Positions 28,121-37,264 of a DNA stretch of 58,133 nucleotides are shown here, piece by piece. Position 1 is the stretch's first letter; each line of letters opens with the position of its first letter. A program made the translations under genes and the position numbers. The notes beneath the pieces are model-generated. The model searched no databases, was not told the origin of the DNA, and saw nothing but the letters and a program-made list of their open reading frames with translations. Source of the stretch: Desulfovibrio sp. ZJ369 (GTDB lineage: Bacteria; Desulfobacterota; Desulfovibrionia; Desulfovibrionales; Desulfovibrionaceae); NCBI RefSeq assembly GCF_011039085.1, contig NZ_JAAKEI010000016.1:1-58133 (forward strand), read 5' to 3'.

Positions 28121-31100
28121 ATGAACCGGCCTCATAGCGCCGCCCGCAAGAGCACATTGCGCCAAAGCCTGCATCGGCTTTTGCCGTCTGCCTGCCTGTT
28201 TTTTTCGCTCTGTCTGCTCTGGCTTGCCTCTCCGCAACCGGCGCGGGCCATGCTTTGGCAATGGCTGCCCGGCGCGTCGTCCGAGCGTCTGATTATTGTG
28301 CTCGACAGTCCGGGGCAGGCCCGCAGCGTGGCCCGCACCAGCCCGGCCGGCATGACGCTTTTTCTGAACAGCCCGGCAATCTCTTTGCGGCACACCGGCC
28401 TGCCCCCGGCTCCCGGCTCTCTGCTGGAAAGCCTGGCTCTTGAAAACGGGCAGGTGCGCATCAATCTTTCTTCGCGCGCGGTTAATCATGTGCTGACCCG
28501 GCCCGCGCGCGACAGGGTGGAAATGGAATTCTTTGCCGCTGCCGCCGAGCCGGAAGCCGTTCCGGTTCAGGCACGCGGCGCGTCTGAGCCCGCAACCGCG
28601 AGCGCGCCGAGCACGCTTCTTTCCCCGGCGTCCGGCCCTGCCGCGGCCGATGCAGGCGAATCCCCGGCTTTGGCCGGGGACTTTCCGGCAGATATGCTGC
28701 GCCAAAGTCTGAACCGCGCGGGCGCCTTGCCGTATTCACGGCTGAAGGCCCTTGCCGCGCGGCAAGCTGCGCTGCAAACGCCGGAGCCTGAACGCCGGGC
28801 GGCAGAGGAAGTCATGCGGCCTGCCCCTTCCGGCGCGGGTTTCTGGCTGTCCGCGGCATATGCCGCAGCAGCGCCCGATCCGCAGGAATCTGCCGCGTTG
28901 GGCGAGCGCGGCCGGATGCTGACGCGCCAGGATCTGCGCGGCAAAGTCAATCCCGGCGGCCCGGAGGACTGGCCGCAGGAGAGCGGCTTGTCCACCGCCA
29001 CCACCGCCACCGTGCCCCCATCAAGCAAGGAGCACCCGGCTTCCGCGCCTCTGGCGGATCAGACCGCCGCTGCCCCCGACACCCCAAAAGCCCCTGCGCC
29101 CGCCGATCAGGCCGCTACGGTCGCCGATCAGGCCCCTGCGCCGCCTGAAGCGCCGCAATCCGTCGAATCCGCCGAATCCGGCAAACCCGGCGAAATGTCC
29201 GCCACGCAAGCCGAAACCGCGCAAAACAAGGTGGCGGACAGCCTGGAAGGCAACGCCGAAAAGGCCGCTGCGCCGCAGACTCAGGCCCCGGCGGAGAAGG
29301 AGGAAGGCCCGGTTGTGACCGGCCCCGTGGACACAGAGCCTGTGGGTTTGCCTGTGGATAAACAGCCCGCCGAAGAAACAGAAGTTTCCGATGCAAAGCC
29401 TCGTGAAGTCATTTATGTGGATGAGCAGGGCAACCCGGTTCCCAAGCCGCCGGAACCCGACAAAATGCTGGCCGAAGCCGAGCGCCTGATCAGCGAAGGC
29501 AAATATGCCGAAGCCCTGCCGCAGCTGGAAAAAATCCGCGCGATTACGGATATTTCGCCACAAATGCGGGAAAAAGTGCTCTATGATATCAGCGACTGCC
29601 TCTGGGCCCTCTATGCTGCCAATCCCCTGGCCGGATACGAAGCCATTGTCTCTTCCACCAATGAGGCCATGAACGCCAATCTGCGCTCGCCGCGGGTTCC
29701 CGATGCCTTGCTGCGTCTGGGCCTTGCCAATGCGGACGTGGGCAACCTTGTGGATGCCGGAGGCTATGTTGTCGCCCTGTTCAGGCGTTATCCCGACTTT
29801 CCGGGGGTGGCGCAGGGTTTTGCGGCTCTGGGGCGGGAGCAGCTCAAGCGCGGGCTGAATCCGGAGGCCGAGCAGTCGTTTGCCATCGTGCTTGACAAGT
29901 ACCCGGAATCTTCGCATCTGCAGGACGCTTCCGTGGGTTTGGCCCAGGCGCTTTTCAATCAGAAAAAGTACGACAAGGCCCAAATCATTCTTGATTTCAT
30001 CAGCAAGCGCTGGCCCCGCCATTATATTGACCACCCCGATTTTTTGCTTTTGCAGGCAGGCAACGACGAGGCTTTGCAGAAAACGGACGCGGCACTTGCG
30101 CTGTACTGGCTGTACGTCAATCTGGATCCGGGGCGAAAGGGCAATGACGCGCTCCTGCTCAAAATGGGCGACATGTATCTGCGCAAGGGCAACATGAGCG
30201 CGGCGAACTTCGTCTATCATGAGCTGGAGCGCCGTTTTGCCGGGGCCCCGTCCGCGTTTGTCGCCCGCCTGCGCCTGGCGGAAAAGGGCATTTACCAATC
30301 GCCCCTCGCTTATGAGCAGATGAGCCGGGTCTTCGCCAGAACGGGGGAACCGCCGTTGCCGCAGGTATACAATGAGATTGCCGCTTCCTCCAAAACAGCC
30401 CCGGAGGCGGTCCTGGCCCGCCTCAAGCAGGCCATGTGGCTCTACTGGGATAAAGAGTATACCGAGGCCATGGGCAAGGCCGCCGATTTCATTGACGGCT
30501 ATCCTGAACATCCGGATGTGCCGCAGGCCAGGGAGATCATCTGGCAGGCCTTTCAAAAGGAGCTGGCCAATTCCCTGGCCGAGCAGAACTACGGGCGCAT
30601 TCTGATTTTGTGGAACGGCTTTCCCCTGGTGCGCGAACGCTACGGCCCGCCCGATCCCCGCTTGCGGTACGCGCTGGCGCAAGGCTGGCTGGAGCGCGGC
30701 GAGGAAGCCAGGGCCTATGAGATGCTGGCGGAATTTTTAAAAACGCCTATGGATCCAGAGTATGGCGAGGCGGCTTTTACCGAGTTTTTCAATCGTTATC
30801 TGCAAGCCGGGGCCTGGGACAAGATTCTGGATTTGGGCAAACTGGTTTCCGCCTGGAAGATGAAGCCCGAACTGCGCAGGCAATTGGACTATGCCCTTGC
30901 CCTTTCGGCGCAGAATCTCAATCTTGCCGGACCGGCGCTGGCCATGTGGCGCGAACTGGCCGCGCGCGCCGACATGCCGCTGTATCAGCGCGCCTATGCC
31001 ACCTATTTTCTGGCCCGCGACGCGGAACAGCGCAAGGATATCAAGAACGCCTATGATTTTAACCGGCAGGTTATCGACCTCTTTACCCGGCTGCAGGATG

Positions 31101-31456
31101 AGCGCTCGGACAAGGCCGATCCCCAGCGGATCAAGGAAGCCGTGGCCGCGCTCATGGATATTTGCGAGGTGGGCAACCGCATCCCCGAAGCTCTGCAATG
31201 GGTGGCGCGCTATAATGCTTTTGTGCCGGAAACCTCGCCCGAATACCCGGGGCTGCGTTTTCGCGAGGCCCGCCTGTATCGCAAGCTGGGCGACACGGCA
31301 AGGGCGCAGGCCCTGCTGGAGGGCGTTGCCAAACAGTTTCCGGACTCGCCTTTCGGCAAGGCCGCGGCAAGCGAATTGCGCACCTTTGAAGTGTCCCGCG
31401 ATCTGCGCGACTACATGCCCGGCGGGACAAGAGCGCCGCAAGCCCCTGCTCCGTAG
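28121..31456 (+). CDS. Large secreted tetratricopeptide-repeat protein
   Basis: The product is about 1,111 residues. It has a signal peptide (basic start, then LLPSACLFFSLCLLWLA and a PARA cleavage-like site at about 43), a domain near residues 45-140, and a long Ala/Pro-rich linker (about 150-430). A C-terminal array of helical TPR-like repeats follows, for example AEAERLISEGKYAEALPQLE and GLAQALFNQKKYDKAQIIL. It is probably periplasmic and scaffold-like. I chose the ATG at 28121 because it puts the signal peptide at the N-terminus; the frame is open to 28085. The TAG stop belongs to a hairpin repeat. Specific function unknown. Confidence 0.8.
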   Translation: MNRPHSAARKSTLRQSLHRLLPSACLFFSLCLLWLASPQPARAMLWQWLPGASSERLIIVLDSPGQARSVARTSPAGMTLFLNSPAISLRHTGLPPAPGSLLESLALENGQVRINLSSRAVNHVLTRPARDRVEMEFFAAAAEPEAVPVQARGASEPATASAPSTLLSPASGPAAADAGESPALAGDFPADMLRQSLNRAGALPYSRLKALAARQAALQTPEPERRAAEEVMRPAPSGAGFWLSAAYAAAAPDPQESAALGERGRMLTRQDLRGKVNPGGPEDWPQESGLSTATTATVPPSSKEHPASAPLADQTAAAPDTPKAPAPADQAATVADQAPAPPEAPQSVESAESGKPGEMSATQAETAQNKVADSLEGNAEKAAAPQTQAPAEKEEGPVVTGPVDTEPVGLPVDKQPAEETEVSDAKPREVIYVDEQGNPVPKPPEPDKMLAEAERLISEGKYAEALPQLEKIRAITDISPQMREKVLYDISDCLWALYAANPLAGYEAIVSSTNEAMNANLRSPRVPDALLRLGLANADVGNLVDAGGYVVALFRRYPDFPGVAQGFAALGREQLKRGLNPEAEQSFAIVLDKYPESSHLQDASVGLAQALFNQKKYDKAQIILDFISKRWPRHYIDHPDFLLLQAGNDEALQKTDAALALYWLYVNLDPGRKGNDALLLKMGDMYLRKGNMSAANFVYHELERRFAGAPSAFVARLRLAEKGIYQSPLAYEQMSRVFARTGEPPLPQVYNEIAASSKTAPEAVLARLKQAMWLYWDKEYTEAMGKAADFIDGYPEHPDVPQAREIIWQAFQKELANSLAEQNYGRILILWNGFPLVRERYGPPDPRLRYALAQGWLERGEEARAYEMLAEFLKTPMDPEYGEAAFTEFFNRYLQAGAWDKILDLGKLVSAWKMKPELRRQLDYALALSAQNLNLAGPALAMWRELAARADMPLYQRAYATYFLARDAEQRKDIKNAYDFNRQVIDLFTRLQDERSDKADPQRIKEAVAALMDICEVGNRIPEALQWVARYNAFVPETSPEYPGLRFREARLYRKLGDTARAQALLEGVAKQFPDSPFGKAAASELRTFEVSRDLRDYMPGGTRAPQAPAP

Positions 31457-31480
31457 AGCATATTGCTTTTGAAACGCTCG
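31454..31480 (+). repeat. Imperfect palindrome on the TPR gene stop codon
   Basis: It starts TAGAGCATATTGC and closes with GAAACGCTC. It is an inverted near-copy of the element at 7591-7618. The TAG is the stop codon of the TPR gene. Confidence 0.6.
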
Positions 31481-31485
31481 CTCCT

Positions 31486-31518
31486 GCGCTTCACGGCGAA
31501 AGTAAATTTCGCCGCGCC
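31486..31518 (+). repeat. Short repeated hairpin shared with 21826-21859
   Basis: TTCACGGCGAAAGTAAATTT and the following CGCCGCGCC repeat the block near 21830. GGCGAAA pairs with TTTCGCC. The remainder of the 405-bp gap 31457-31861 holds a loose TGTCCGG/CCGGACA inverted repeat near 31620-31665 and the lipoprotein promoter, but no gene. Confidence 0.4.
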
Positions 31519-31757
31519 TTCAGCCCTTCCGCTGCCTGAGCTCCCTTTGTCTAAAAGCGTGGCCGCTTATATCAAAGTGTGCTGCCTGTCCTGCCGGATT
31601 CCCCGGCTTTTCAGGCGCACTGTCCGGCATGCTGCAATGGCATGTGTTACACGGTTCCGGACAGCCGCGCTTTTTTGTGCGCGTCTGCACTGCGGCCGCA
31701 AACAACGGCGGACAAAAAATGCCTGCCTCAGGTAAAGAAAGGCTTGCAGCGGCAACA

Positions 31758-31786
31758 TTGCCAGTTTATTACTGTTGGGATATGCT
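31758..31786 (+). promoter_or_regulatory. Sigma-70-type promoter for the lipoprotein gene
   Basis: TTGCCA (31758-31763), a 17-nt spacer and TATGCT (31781-31786) lie about 75 nt upstream of the lipoprotein start. Confidence 0.5.
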
Positions 31787-31861
31787 GCGAGAGTCAAAGC
31801 AACACTTTACCCGGCCTCTGCCGCACGGGCGGGGCGGGCCGCTGTTTACGGGAGAAAGAAT

Positions 31862-32611
31862 ATGAAAGGCATACGCCATTTTTGCATAGTCGTATTGCTC
31901 ATGGCGGCTGCGGGCTGCACAGGCGCGCAGCAACGCGGCATGATTGGTTCCCTGTATGTTTCCACGGCCAGACCGGCCATTTCCATAGAGGCCAAAAATC
32001 TTCCCCTGCGCACCGCCGGGCGCAGCGTGGTCAACCTCCCCTGGAGCAGCGTGCTGGGCGGTCTGCCCATCCGGGTCTGGCTGGCCGTCTATGGCGCCAC
32101 AAGCCCGCAAAGCCCTATGGCCATTGTCGCCCAGGCCGAGGTGCCTGCCGGCTGGTACTGGGACGGAATCATGCGCCGCCCCTTCAGCGTGGATGAAAGC
32201 GTGGAAATCTTCGATAATGTTGCGTATCAGGCCTGCACCTATATTGTGGACGGGCCGCGCGACCCGTTCGCGGATCTGGTCAAAGGCCAGGAGACGGCAA
32301 ACGGCGAAAAGCCCCTGCGTTGGATAGCCCGCGGCTTCGCGGCCCGTTACAACTTTAATGACGACAAGATTATTCTTGAATACCGGGAGCCCCTGCCTGC
32401 GGAAATCACCTCTCTTTCCGCTCTCCCATACGGGCAGGCGGACTTTGTCAAGGCTTTCGAGCAACGCGCCCGCGAGGCCTTCAGCGTCGGGTCGCTGCCT
32501 TCGGGCGCCCTCCGGATACAGCAGGGCTATGCTCAGGGCATTCTATGGCAGTATATGGATCAGCGTTTTTTAGGCACCGTATCCCAGTATGATATTTTCA
32601 ACACAAATTGA
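31862..32611 (+). CDS. Predicted lipoprotein, possibly DUF4851-like
   Basis: The 249-residue product has a short basic start, a hydrophobic segment and a lipobox (MAAAGC, Cys at about 19), so it is probably lipidated and exported. The rest is soluble with no motif of known function. The composition resembles the DUF4851 lipoproteins of desulfovibrios, but that is from memory and unverified. GGGAGAAAG precedes the ATG. It has its own promoter and no partner gene on the same strand before mucR. Confidence 0.75.
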   Translation: MKGIRHFCIVVLLMAAAGCTGAQQRGMIGSLYVSTARPAISIEAKNLPLRTAGRSVVNLPWSSVLGGLPIRVWLAVYGATSPQSPMAIVAQAEVPAGWYWDGIMRRPFSVDESVEIFDNVAYQACTYIVDGPRDPFADLVKGQETANGEKPLRWIARGFAARYNFNDDKIILEYREPLPAEITSLSALPYGQADFVKAFEQRAREAFSVGSLPSGALRIQQGYAQGILWQYMDQRFLGTVSQYDIFNTN

Positions 32612-32665
32612 TTCCCTTTTGAAGGTTTTGAAAGCCATGAAGCAGGGAAAAAATTTCCTAGTGTA

Positions 32666-32694
32666 TTGACTGGATTTGAAACAGTGTGTATATT
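32666..32694 (+). promoter_or_regulatory. Sigma-70-type promoter for the MucR regulator
   Basis: TTGACT (32666-32671), an exact 17-nt spacer and TATATT (32689-32694) form the strongest-looking promoter in the window. It lies about 115 nt upstream of the regulator start. Confidence 0.7.
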
Positions 32695-32808
32695 CATCAA
32701 TCATGCAATATGGCAGGGTTAAGGCTGTTCTTTGGTGGGACGGCTCACGCAGAAGAGGGGATTTGCGCCGTATTGGCATGAGCGAACATACAAATCAAGG
32801 GGTAGGTA

Positions 32809-33207
32809 ATGGACGACTATTTAAAAGAAGCTCTGGAAATCACCAGAGCCCAGGCCGGTGTGCGGATCATGACCGAGGAGGAGATTGCGGCCTTTATCCA
32901 AAAGGTGGCGCAAGGCATCCGCGCTGTGGCCGAAGGTGAAGCGCCTGTTGAACTCGACAGTGCGGAAATGGCCGTGGAAGCTCGAAAATCAGTCAAGGAA
33001 AAGTCCGTTACCTGCCTTGAGTGCGGCAAGAGCTTCAAAATTCTGACGAAGCGGCATTTGGCCGGTCACGGCATGGATACTGCCGAGTACAGGGAAAAGT
33101 GGGGCTTCAAGAAGGACGCCCCGCTGGTTTGCAAAGCTCTGCAGCGTGAGCGCCGCAAAAAGATGAAAGACATGAAGCTGTGGGAAAAACGGCGCAAAGC
33201 CAAGTAG
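32809..33207 (+). CDS. Ros/MucR-family transcriptional regulator
   Basis: The 132-residue protein has a single C2H2 zinc-finger-like domain with Cys69, Cys72, His83 and His87 (VTCLECGKSFKILTKRHLAGH). A basic region follows (EYREKWGFKKDAP to RRKKMKDMKLWEKRRKAK). This is the Ros/MucR fold, which in alphaproteobacteria controls envelope polysaccharide and motility genes. AGGGGTAGG precedes the ATG. Targets cannot be read from the sequence. Confidence 0.9.
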   Translation: MDDYLKEALEITRAQAGVRIMTEEEIAAFIQKVAQGIRAVAEGEAPVELDSAEMAVEARKSVKEKSVTCLECGKSFKILTKRHLAGHGMDTAEYREKWGFKKDAPLVCKALQRERRKKMKDMKLWEKRRKAK

Positions 33208-33296
33208 AAGTCATTTCATAAGTGAACCGTAGCGGCCCATCTATCGCCGGCAGGGTCACGCCGCCGTGCATGGGCGGATTTCATCGGAATATAGTT

Positions 33297-33344
33297 GCTC
33301 AAGACGTTTGCAGGCGGGCATTGCCCGCCTGCAAACGTCTGAGC
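33297..33344. repeat. Long near-perfect palindrome upstream of bioB
   Basis: The core 33302-33340 is a perfect 19-bp inverted repeat (AGACGTTTGCAGGCGGGCA) around one T. A single-base bulge allows it to extend by CTCA/TGAG. It lies between the mucR gene and bioB, 25 bp before the bioB start. There is no immediate T-run, so it is not a standard terminator, and it does not resemble the BirA operator I know (TTGTAAACC). It could be an attenuator, an operator or an insertion scar. Confidence 0.7.
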
Positions 33345-33365
33345 TGTATGCCGCAGGTTTTTGCA

Positions 33366-34310
33366 ATGAGTTTTCCCCAGCCTGTCACAAATCCTTCCGA
33401 AGCCCGGGCGCTGCTGTCCCTGCCTGAAAGCCAGCTTCTGCGCCAGGCCTCATGCCTGCGCGAAGCAGCCTTTGGCCGCAGGATCGACCTGTGCGCGATC
33501 ATCAATGCCCGCAGCGGGGATTGCGCCATGGATTGCCGCTTCTGCTCCCAGAGCCGGCATAATCAAACGCCTGTCAAGGTCTTTGACCTGCTTCCCGATG
33601 ATCTGCTGCGCGCGCGCATCCTGACTCTGGCGGCGCTGCCGGTGCGGCATATCGGCGTTGTGACCAGCGGCGGCGCGCTCCATGCCCATGAGCTCAAGCG
33701 TCTGTGCGGCGTCCTGACTTCCCTGCCGCCGGAGGTCCGGCCCCGGGTCTGCGCCTCCCTGGGCAGGCTGTCTGCCGGGCAGCTTGCGCAGTTGGCCGCA
33801 GTAGGGCTGATCCGTTACCATCATAATCTTGAAACCTCCCGAAGCCATTATCCGCGCATCTGTACCACGCAGACCTGGGAGCAGCGGCGGGATACGGTTG
33901 TGCGGGCCATGCGCGCCGGGCTTCAGGTTTGCAGCGGCGGCCTGTTCGGCTTGGGCGAGAGCTGGGAGGAGCGCATTGACTTTGCTTTCAGCCTCAAGGC
34001 CCTTGGCGTGCGCCATGTGCCCATCAATTTTCTGTATCCCCATCCCCGGACCCCTTTGGCGGGTCAGGAAATTCTCGGCGCGGACGAAGCACTGCGGATC
34101 ATTGCCGTGTTCCGGCATATTCTGCCGCAGGCCACCTTGCGGATCTGCGGCGGCCGCCCGCTGGTGCTGGGCAAGCGGCAATCGGAAATTTTCGCCGCAG
34201 GGGCCAATGCCCTGATGACCGGCGACTACCTCACCACCCAGGGGCAGGGCGTGGAAGAAGATCTCGCCATGCTTGCGGCCCAGGGCCTGGAGGCGGCCGG
34301 CTATGCGTAA
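33366..34310 (+). CDS. bioB: Biotin synthase
   Basis: BioB is the radical SAM enzyme that inserts sulfur into dethiobiotin. From the ATG at 33366 the protein has 314 residues with CxxxCxxC (Cys53, Cys57, Cys60) as CAMDCRFCSQS and NLETSRSHY. A longer frame from 33222 runs through the palindrome and is unlikely; an ATG at 33348 is possible. The stop overlaps the next gene by 8 bp. Confidence 0.9.
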   Translation: MSFPQPVTNPSEARALLSLPESQLLRQASCLREAAFGRRIDLCAIINARSGDCAMDCRFCSQSRHNQTPVKVFDLLPDDLLRARILTLAALPVRHIGVVTSGGALHAHELKRLCGVLTSLPPEVRPRVCASLGRLSAGQLAQLAAVGLIRYHHNLETSRSHYPRICTTQTWEQRRDTVVRAMRAGLQVCSGGLFGLGESWEERIDFAFSLKALGVRHVPINFLYPHPRTPLAGQEILGADEALRIIAVFRHILPQATLRICGGRPLVLGKRQSEIFAAGANALMTGDYLTTQGQGVEEDLAMLAAQGLEAAGYA

Positions 34311-36414
34311 TGCCGGTACTGCGCGGGGCATGGGCGCTTCCCGTGCTTTGAGCGGCCTTTTTGTCACGGGCACAGGCACGGATGTGGGCAAAACCGTGAC
34401 TGCTGCGGCGCTGCTGCGCGCATTGCGCGGGATCGGCCTTGCCGCGCAGGCCGTAAAGCCCGTGCAGACCGGTGTCGCGCCTTCTGAAGCCGAGACTTCG
34501 CCCCTGGCCGATGCTCCGGTCTATGCGGCGGCTGTGGCGGATCTGGCCTGCATGCCGCAACTCTCTCCGGCTGTGGCCCTGCATTGCTTTCCCCTGCCCG
34601 CGTCGCCGCATCTGGCCGCGGCCCGGGTTGGAGAACGGCTGGAGGTGGCAGAACTCTGCCACAGCATCCGCGCGCACTGGGCGCGGCAAAGCGCTGCGGA
34701 TTTTTTGCTGGTGGAAGGCGCGGGCGGCCTGCGCGTGCCGCTGAATGAGCGCGAGGACATGCTGGATTTGATGGCGGCCCTGGATCTGCCTGTGCTCCTG
34801 GTGGGCGGCAATTATTTGGGCGCGCTCAACCATGCCCTGCTTTCCCTGGAGGCTTTGCGGAACCGCGGTTTGCGCGTGGCTGCTCTGGCCCTGACGGCGG
34901 CCTTGCCCGAAGAACACGGCAGGGCCAATGCCGAACAGGAGCTTATTTTACAGGACAATGCGGCTCTGCTGCGCGCGCGTTTGCAGGCTGCGGGAAGCGA
35001 CGCGCCCGTACTGGAACTGCCGCGCCTGGCGCGGCTGGACGCAGCGGGCTGGCAACTGCTTTCCCGGCGCATGCTGCCCCTGGCCCAGGCCCTGCAAAAG
35101 CGGAGCGGGCAGCGCGGGCGGCCCGCGCCCCCCGCGGATCTGCTGCCGCGCGATCACCGTTGCGTCTGGCATCCCTATGCCTCGGCCGTGCAGCCCCCAC
35201 CCCTGCATGTGGCCCGGCGTTCGCACCATAACCGCATTGTCTTGGCCGACGGCAGGGAACTTATTGACGGCATGTCCTCCTGGTGGGCTGCGGCGCACGG
35301 CTACAATCACCCCAGGTTGATCCAGGCGCTGCGCGCCCAGGCCGGGCGCATGCCGCATGTGATGTTCGGCGGGCTGACGCATGCCCCGGCCGTGACTCTG
35401 GCTGAACGGCTGTTGTCGATAATGCCGCTTGGGCTCAGCCGCGTTTTTTTTGCGGATTCCGGCTCAGTGGCCGTGGAAGTGGCCCTGAAGATGGCCCTCC
35501 AGTGCCAAAAGGGCAGGGGAGAGGCGCGGCGCACGCGTTTTTTGACGCCGCGCGGCGGTTATCACGGCGACACCCTGGGAGCCATGTCGGTTTGCGATCC
35601 GGTCACGGGCATGCACAGCCTGTTCAGTGCCTTGCTGCCGCAACAGATCTTTATGGAACGGCCTGCCTGCCGTTTTGACGCGCCTTTTGACGAGACATGC
35701 CTGGACGACGCGCGGCGTCTGCTCAAAATGCACAGGGATGAAATTGCGGCTGTGATTCTGGAACCGGTTGTGCAGGGCGCGGGCGGCATGTGGTTTTATC
35801 ATCCCGCGTACCTGCGCGGTCTGGCCGGGCTTTGCAGAGAGGCAGGCGCCTTGCTGATTCTTGATGAAATCGCCACCGGATTCGGGCGCACCGGCAAGAT
35901 GTTTGCCGCGGAATGGGCTGGCGTCACGCCCGATATCCTTTGCTGCGGCAAAGCCCTGACCGGCGGCGTGCTGACGCTTGCGGCCACGGCCTGCACGGCC
36001 CAGGTGGCTCAGGACATCTGCCGCGACAACATGGTTTTCATGCACGGCCCTACCTTTATGGCCAATGCCCTGGCCTGCGCCGTGGCCAATGCGGCTCTGG
36101 ATCTGCTGGAGCAGGGCGCATGGCCCCAGCAGGTGGCAGGTTTGGAAAGCGCGTTGCGCGCCGGGCTTGCCCCTTGCGCCACATTGCCGGGCGTGGCCGA
36201 TGTGCGCGTTTTGGGCGGCATCGGCGTGGTGGAAACCCGCCAGCCTGTGAACACCGCGGCCCTGCAAGCCTATTTTGTGGAGCAGGGCGTCTGGATTCGA
36301 CCTTTTAACCGCCTGATCTATCTGATGCCGCCCTTCATCAGCCCGGCCGAAGACGTGGCCCGGCTTTGCGAGGCAGTACAGGGCGCTTTACGGGCTGAAG
36401 CACATCTGCCGTGA
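34303..36414 (+). CDS. bioDA: Fused dethiobiotin synthetase and adenosylmethionine-8-amino-7-oxononanoate aminotransferase (BioD-BioA)
   Basis: One 703-residue protein carries two enzymes of biotin synthesis in tandem. Residues about 15-235 are BioD, with the P-loop GTGTDVGKT (Lys30) and [11 protein letters not shown]. Residues about 275-700 are BioA, with [35 protein letters not shown] and the PLP lysine in CCGKALTGG (Lys550). GGAGG lies upstream of the chosen ATG, which overlaps bioB. The fusion would let 7,8-diaminononanoate pass between adjacent active sites. No bioF or bioC is nearby. Confidence 0.92.
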   Translation: MRNAGTARGMGASRALSGLFVTGTGTDVGKTVTAAALLRALRGIGLAAQAVKPVQTGVAPSEAETSPLADAPVYAAAVADLACMPQLSPAVALHCFPLPASPHLAAARVGERLEVAELCHSIRAHWARQSAADFLLVEGAGGLRVPLNEREDMLDLMAALDLPVLLVGGNYLGALNHALLSLEALRNRGLRVAALALTAALPEEHGRANAEQELILQDNAALLRARLQAAGSDAPVLELPRLARLDAAGWQLLSRRMLPLAQALQKRSGQRGRPAPPADLLPRDHRCVWHPYASAVQPPPLHVARRSHHNRIVLADGRELIDGMSSWWAAAHGYNHPRLIQALRAQAGRMPHVMFGGLTHAPAVTLAERLLSIMPLGLSRVFFADSGSVAVEVALKMALQCQKGRGEARRTRFLTPRGGYHGDTLGAMSVCDPVTGMHSLFSALLPQQIFMERPACRFDAPFDETCLDDARRLLKMHRDEIAAVILEPVVQGAGGMWFYHPAYLRGLAGLCREAGALLILDEIATGFGRTGKMFAAEWAGVTPDILCCGKALTGGVLTLAATACTAQVAQDICRDNMVFMHGPTFMANALACAVANAALDLLEQGAWPQQVAGLESALRAGLAPCATLPGVADVRVLGGIGVVETRQPVNTAALQAYFVEQGVWIRPFNRLIYLMPPFISPAEDVARLCEAVQGALRAEAHLP

Positions 36415-36541
36415 CGTGTTCGCAGCATGTTTGCAGATGTGTTTTCCGGCAGCCCGCGCAATATCGTGCGGGGCGCGGAACAGTTTTCGCCTTTGCCCGG
36501 CATACGGTTCCGGCCGGATGTTGTTTGACGCGCGCCACAGC

Positions 36542-36569
36542 CGGGGCTATTCCGACGGGGCTATTCCGA
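36542..36569. repeat. Perfect 14-bp tandem duplication at a gene end
   Basis: CGGGGCTATTCCGA occurs twice in direct succession. The second copy contains the stop codon and last codons of the small minus-strand ORF at 36561, so the first copy is a duplicated 3' end. Confidence 0.8.
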
Positions 36570-36764
36570 AGGCGGGGGCAGCGGCAAACCCCGGAATATC
36601 AGGCGCGTGGCTGTGGCGTCGGCCAATTCGCCCATGTCCATCAGTTTTTCAAGAAGTTCCAAAAGATAGTAGCGGTCGTTTTCGCAACCGTCTTTAAAAT
36701 CCGCCTCCAGCTCGCCGGAGCGCATATAGGCTTCCAATTCTTCCAGATCCTTGACTGTCAACAT
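36561..36764 (-). CDS. Small acidic protein of unknown function
   Basis: The 67-residue product starts MLTVKDLEELEAYMRSGELE and is acidic and helical with a proline-rich end (GLPLPPPSE). No known domain is recognised. CGAGGA precedes this ATG; a longer frame to 36836 enters the upstream hairpin repeat and is less likely. It faces bioDA convergently and lies downstream of the LpdD-like gene. Confidence 0.55.
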   Translation of the reverse strand: MLTVKDLEELEAYMRSGELEADFKDGCENDRYYLLELLEKLMDMGELADATATRLIFRGLPLPPPSE

Positions 36765-36801
36765 ATAGTGTCCTCGTATCCAGTCTGAGTATTGTAGAGA
36801 T

Positions 36802-36851
36802 GAGAGCGTTTTTTGATTGAAGATGAATATGTTCAATCAAAGAATGCTCTA
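36802..36851 (-). repeat. 50-bp palindrome on the stop codon of the LpdD-like gene
   Basis: On the minus strand it starts TAGAGCATTCTTTGATTGAA and ends CAAAAAACGCTCTCA. It is the 50-bp type also found at 42453 and 43495. The distal TA has changed to CA. Its first three bases on the minus strand are the TAG stop of the upstream gene. Confidence 0.75.
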
Positions 36852-37232
36852 TGTCCTCCCGGCACGGGCCAGCGCGGCCAGGCAGCGCCCGGCAAGCCGT
36901 TCCGTCAGAAGTCGCGCCTCACGGATCTCCTCTTTGCTGATTCGATCATAATGCACGCCCGCGCTGACGCACACGGCACAGGCCAGTTGCGCGGCCAGCG
37001 CGCGCGCGAGAAAGGCCGCCAGCTCATGATCCTTATGCCGCGTGTCGCGGGAGAGTACCCTGACTGTGACCCCCGCAGCCCCGGCAGGGCCGGCGGGCGC
37101 GGCCTCTGGCACGGCCAGCGCCGTGCCGCCCAGATGCGCATCGCCGCCGGTGAGCACGGCCTGCCAGTCCCTGCCCATGCGGCAGAGGCGCAGGGTGAGG
37201 GTCAGTCGTCCGCTGCGGGCTGTGAAACGCAT
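36849..37232 (-). CDS. LpdD-like protein (prenylated-flavin chaperone-type fold)
   Basis: The 127-residue product has LTGGDAHLGGTALAVPEA, RHKDHELAAFLARALAAQL and CVSAGVHYDRISKEEI. These resemble the small LpdD-type proteins that accompany UbiD-like decarboxylases. No ubiD or ubiX gene is in the window, so the role is uncertain. It begins 32 bp after the restriction-methyltransferase gene on the same strand. Its TAG stop is part of a 50-bp repeat. Confidence 0.6.
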   Translation of the reverse strand: MRFTARSGRLTLTLRLCRMGRDWQAVLTGGDAHLGGTALAVPEAAPAGPAGAAGVTVRVLSRDTRHKDHELAAFLARALAAQLACAVCVSAGVHYDRISKEEIREARLLTERLAGRCLAALARAGRT

Positions 37233-37264
37233 CTTTTGTCCGGGGTTGTGGTGTGAAGATTGTG

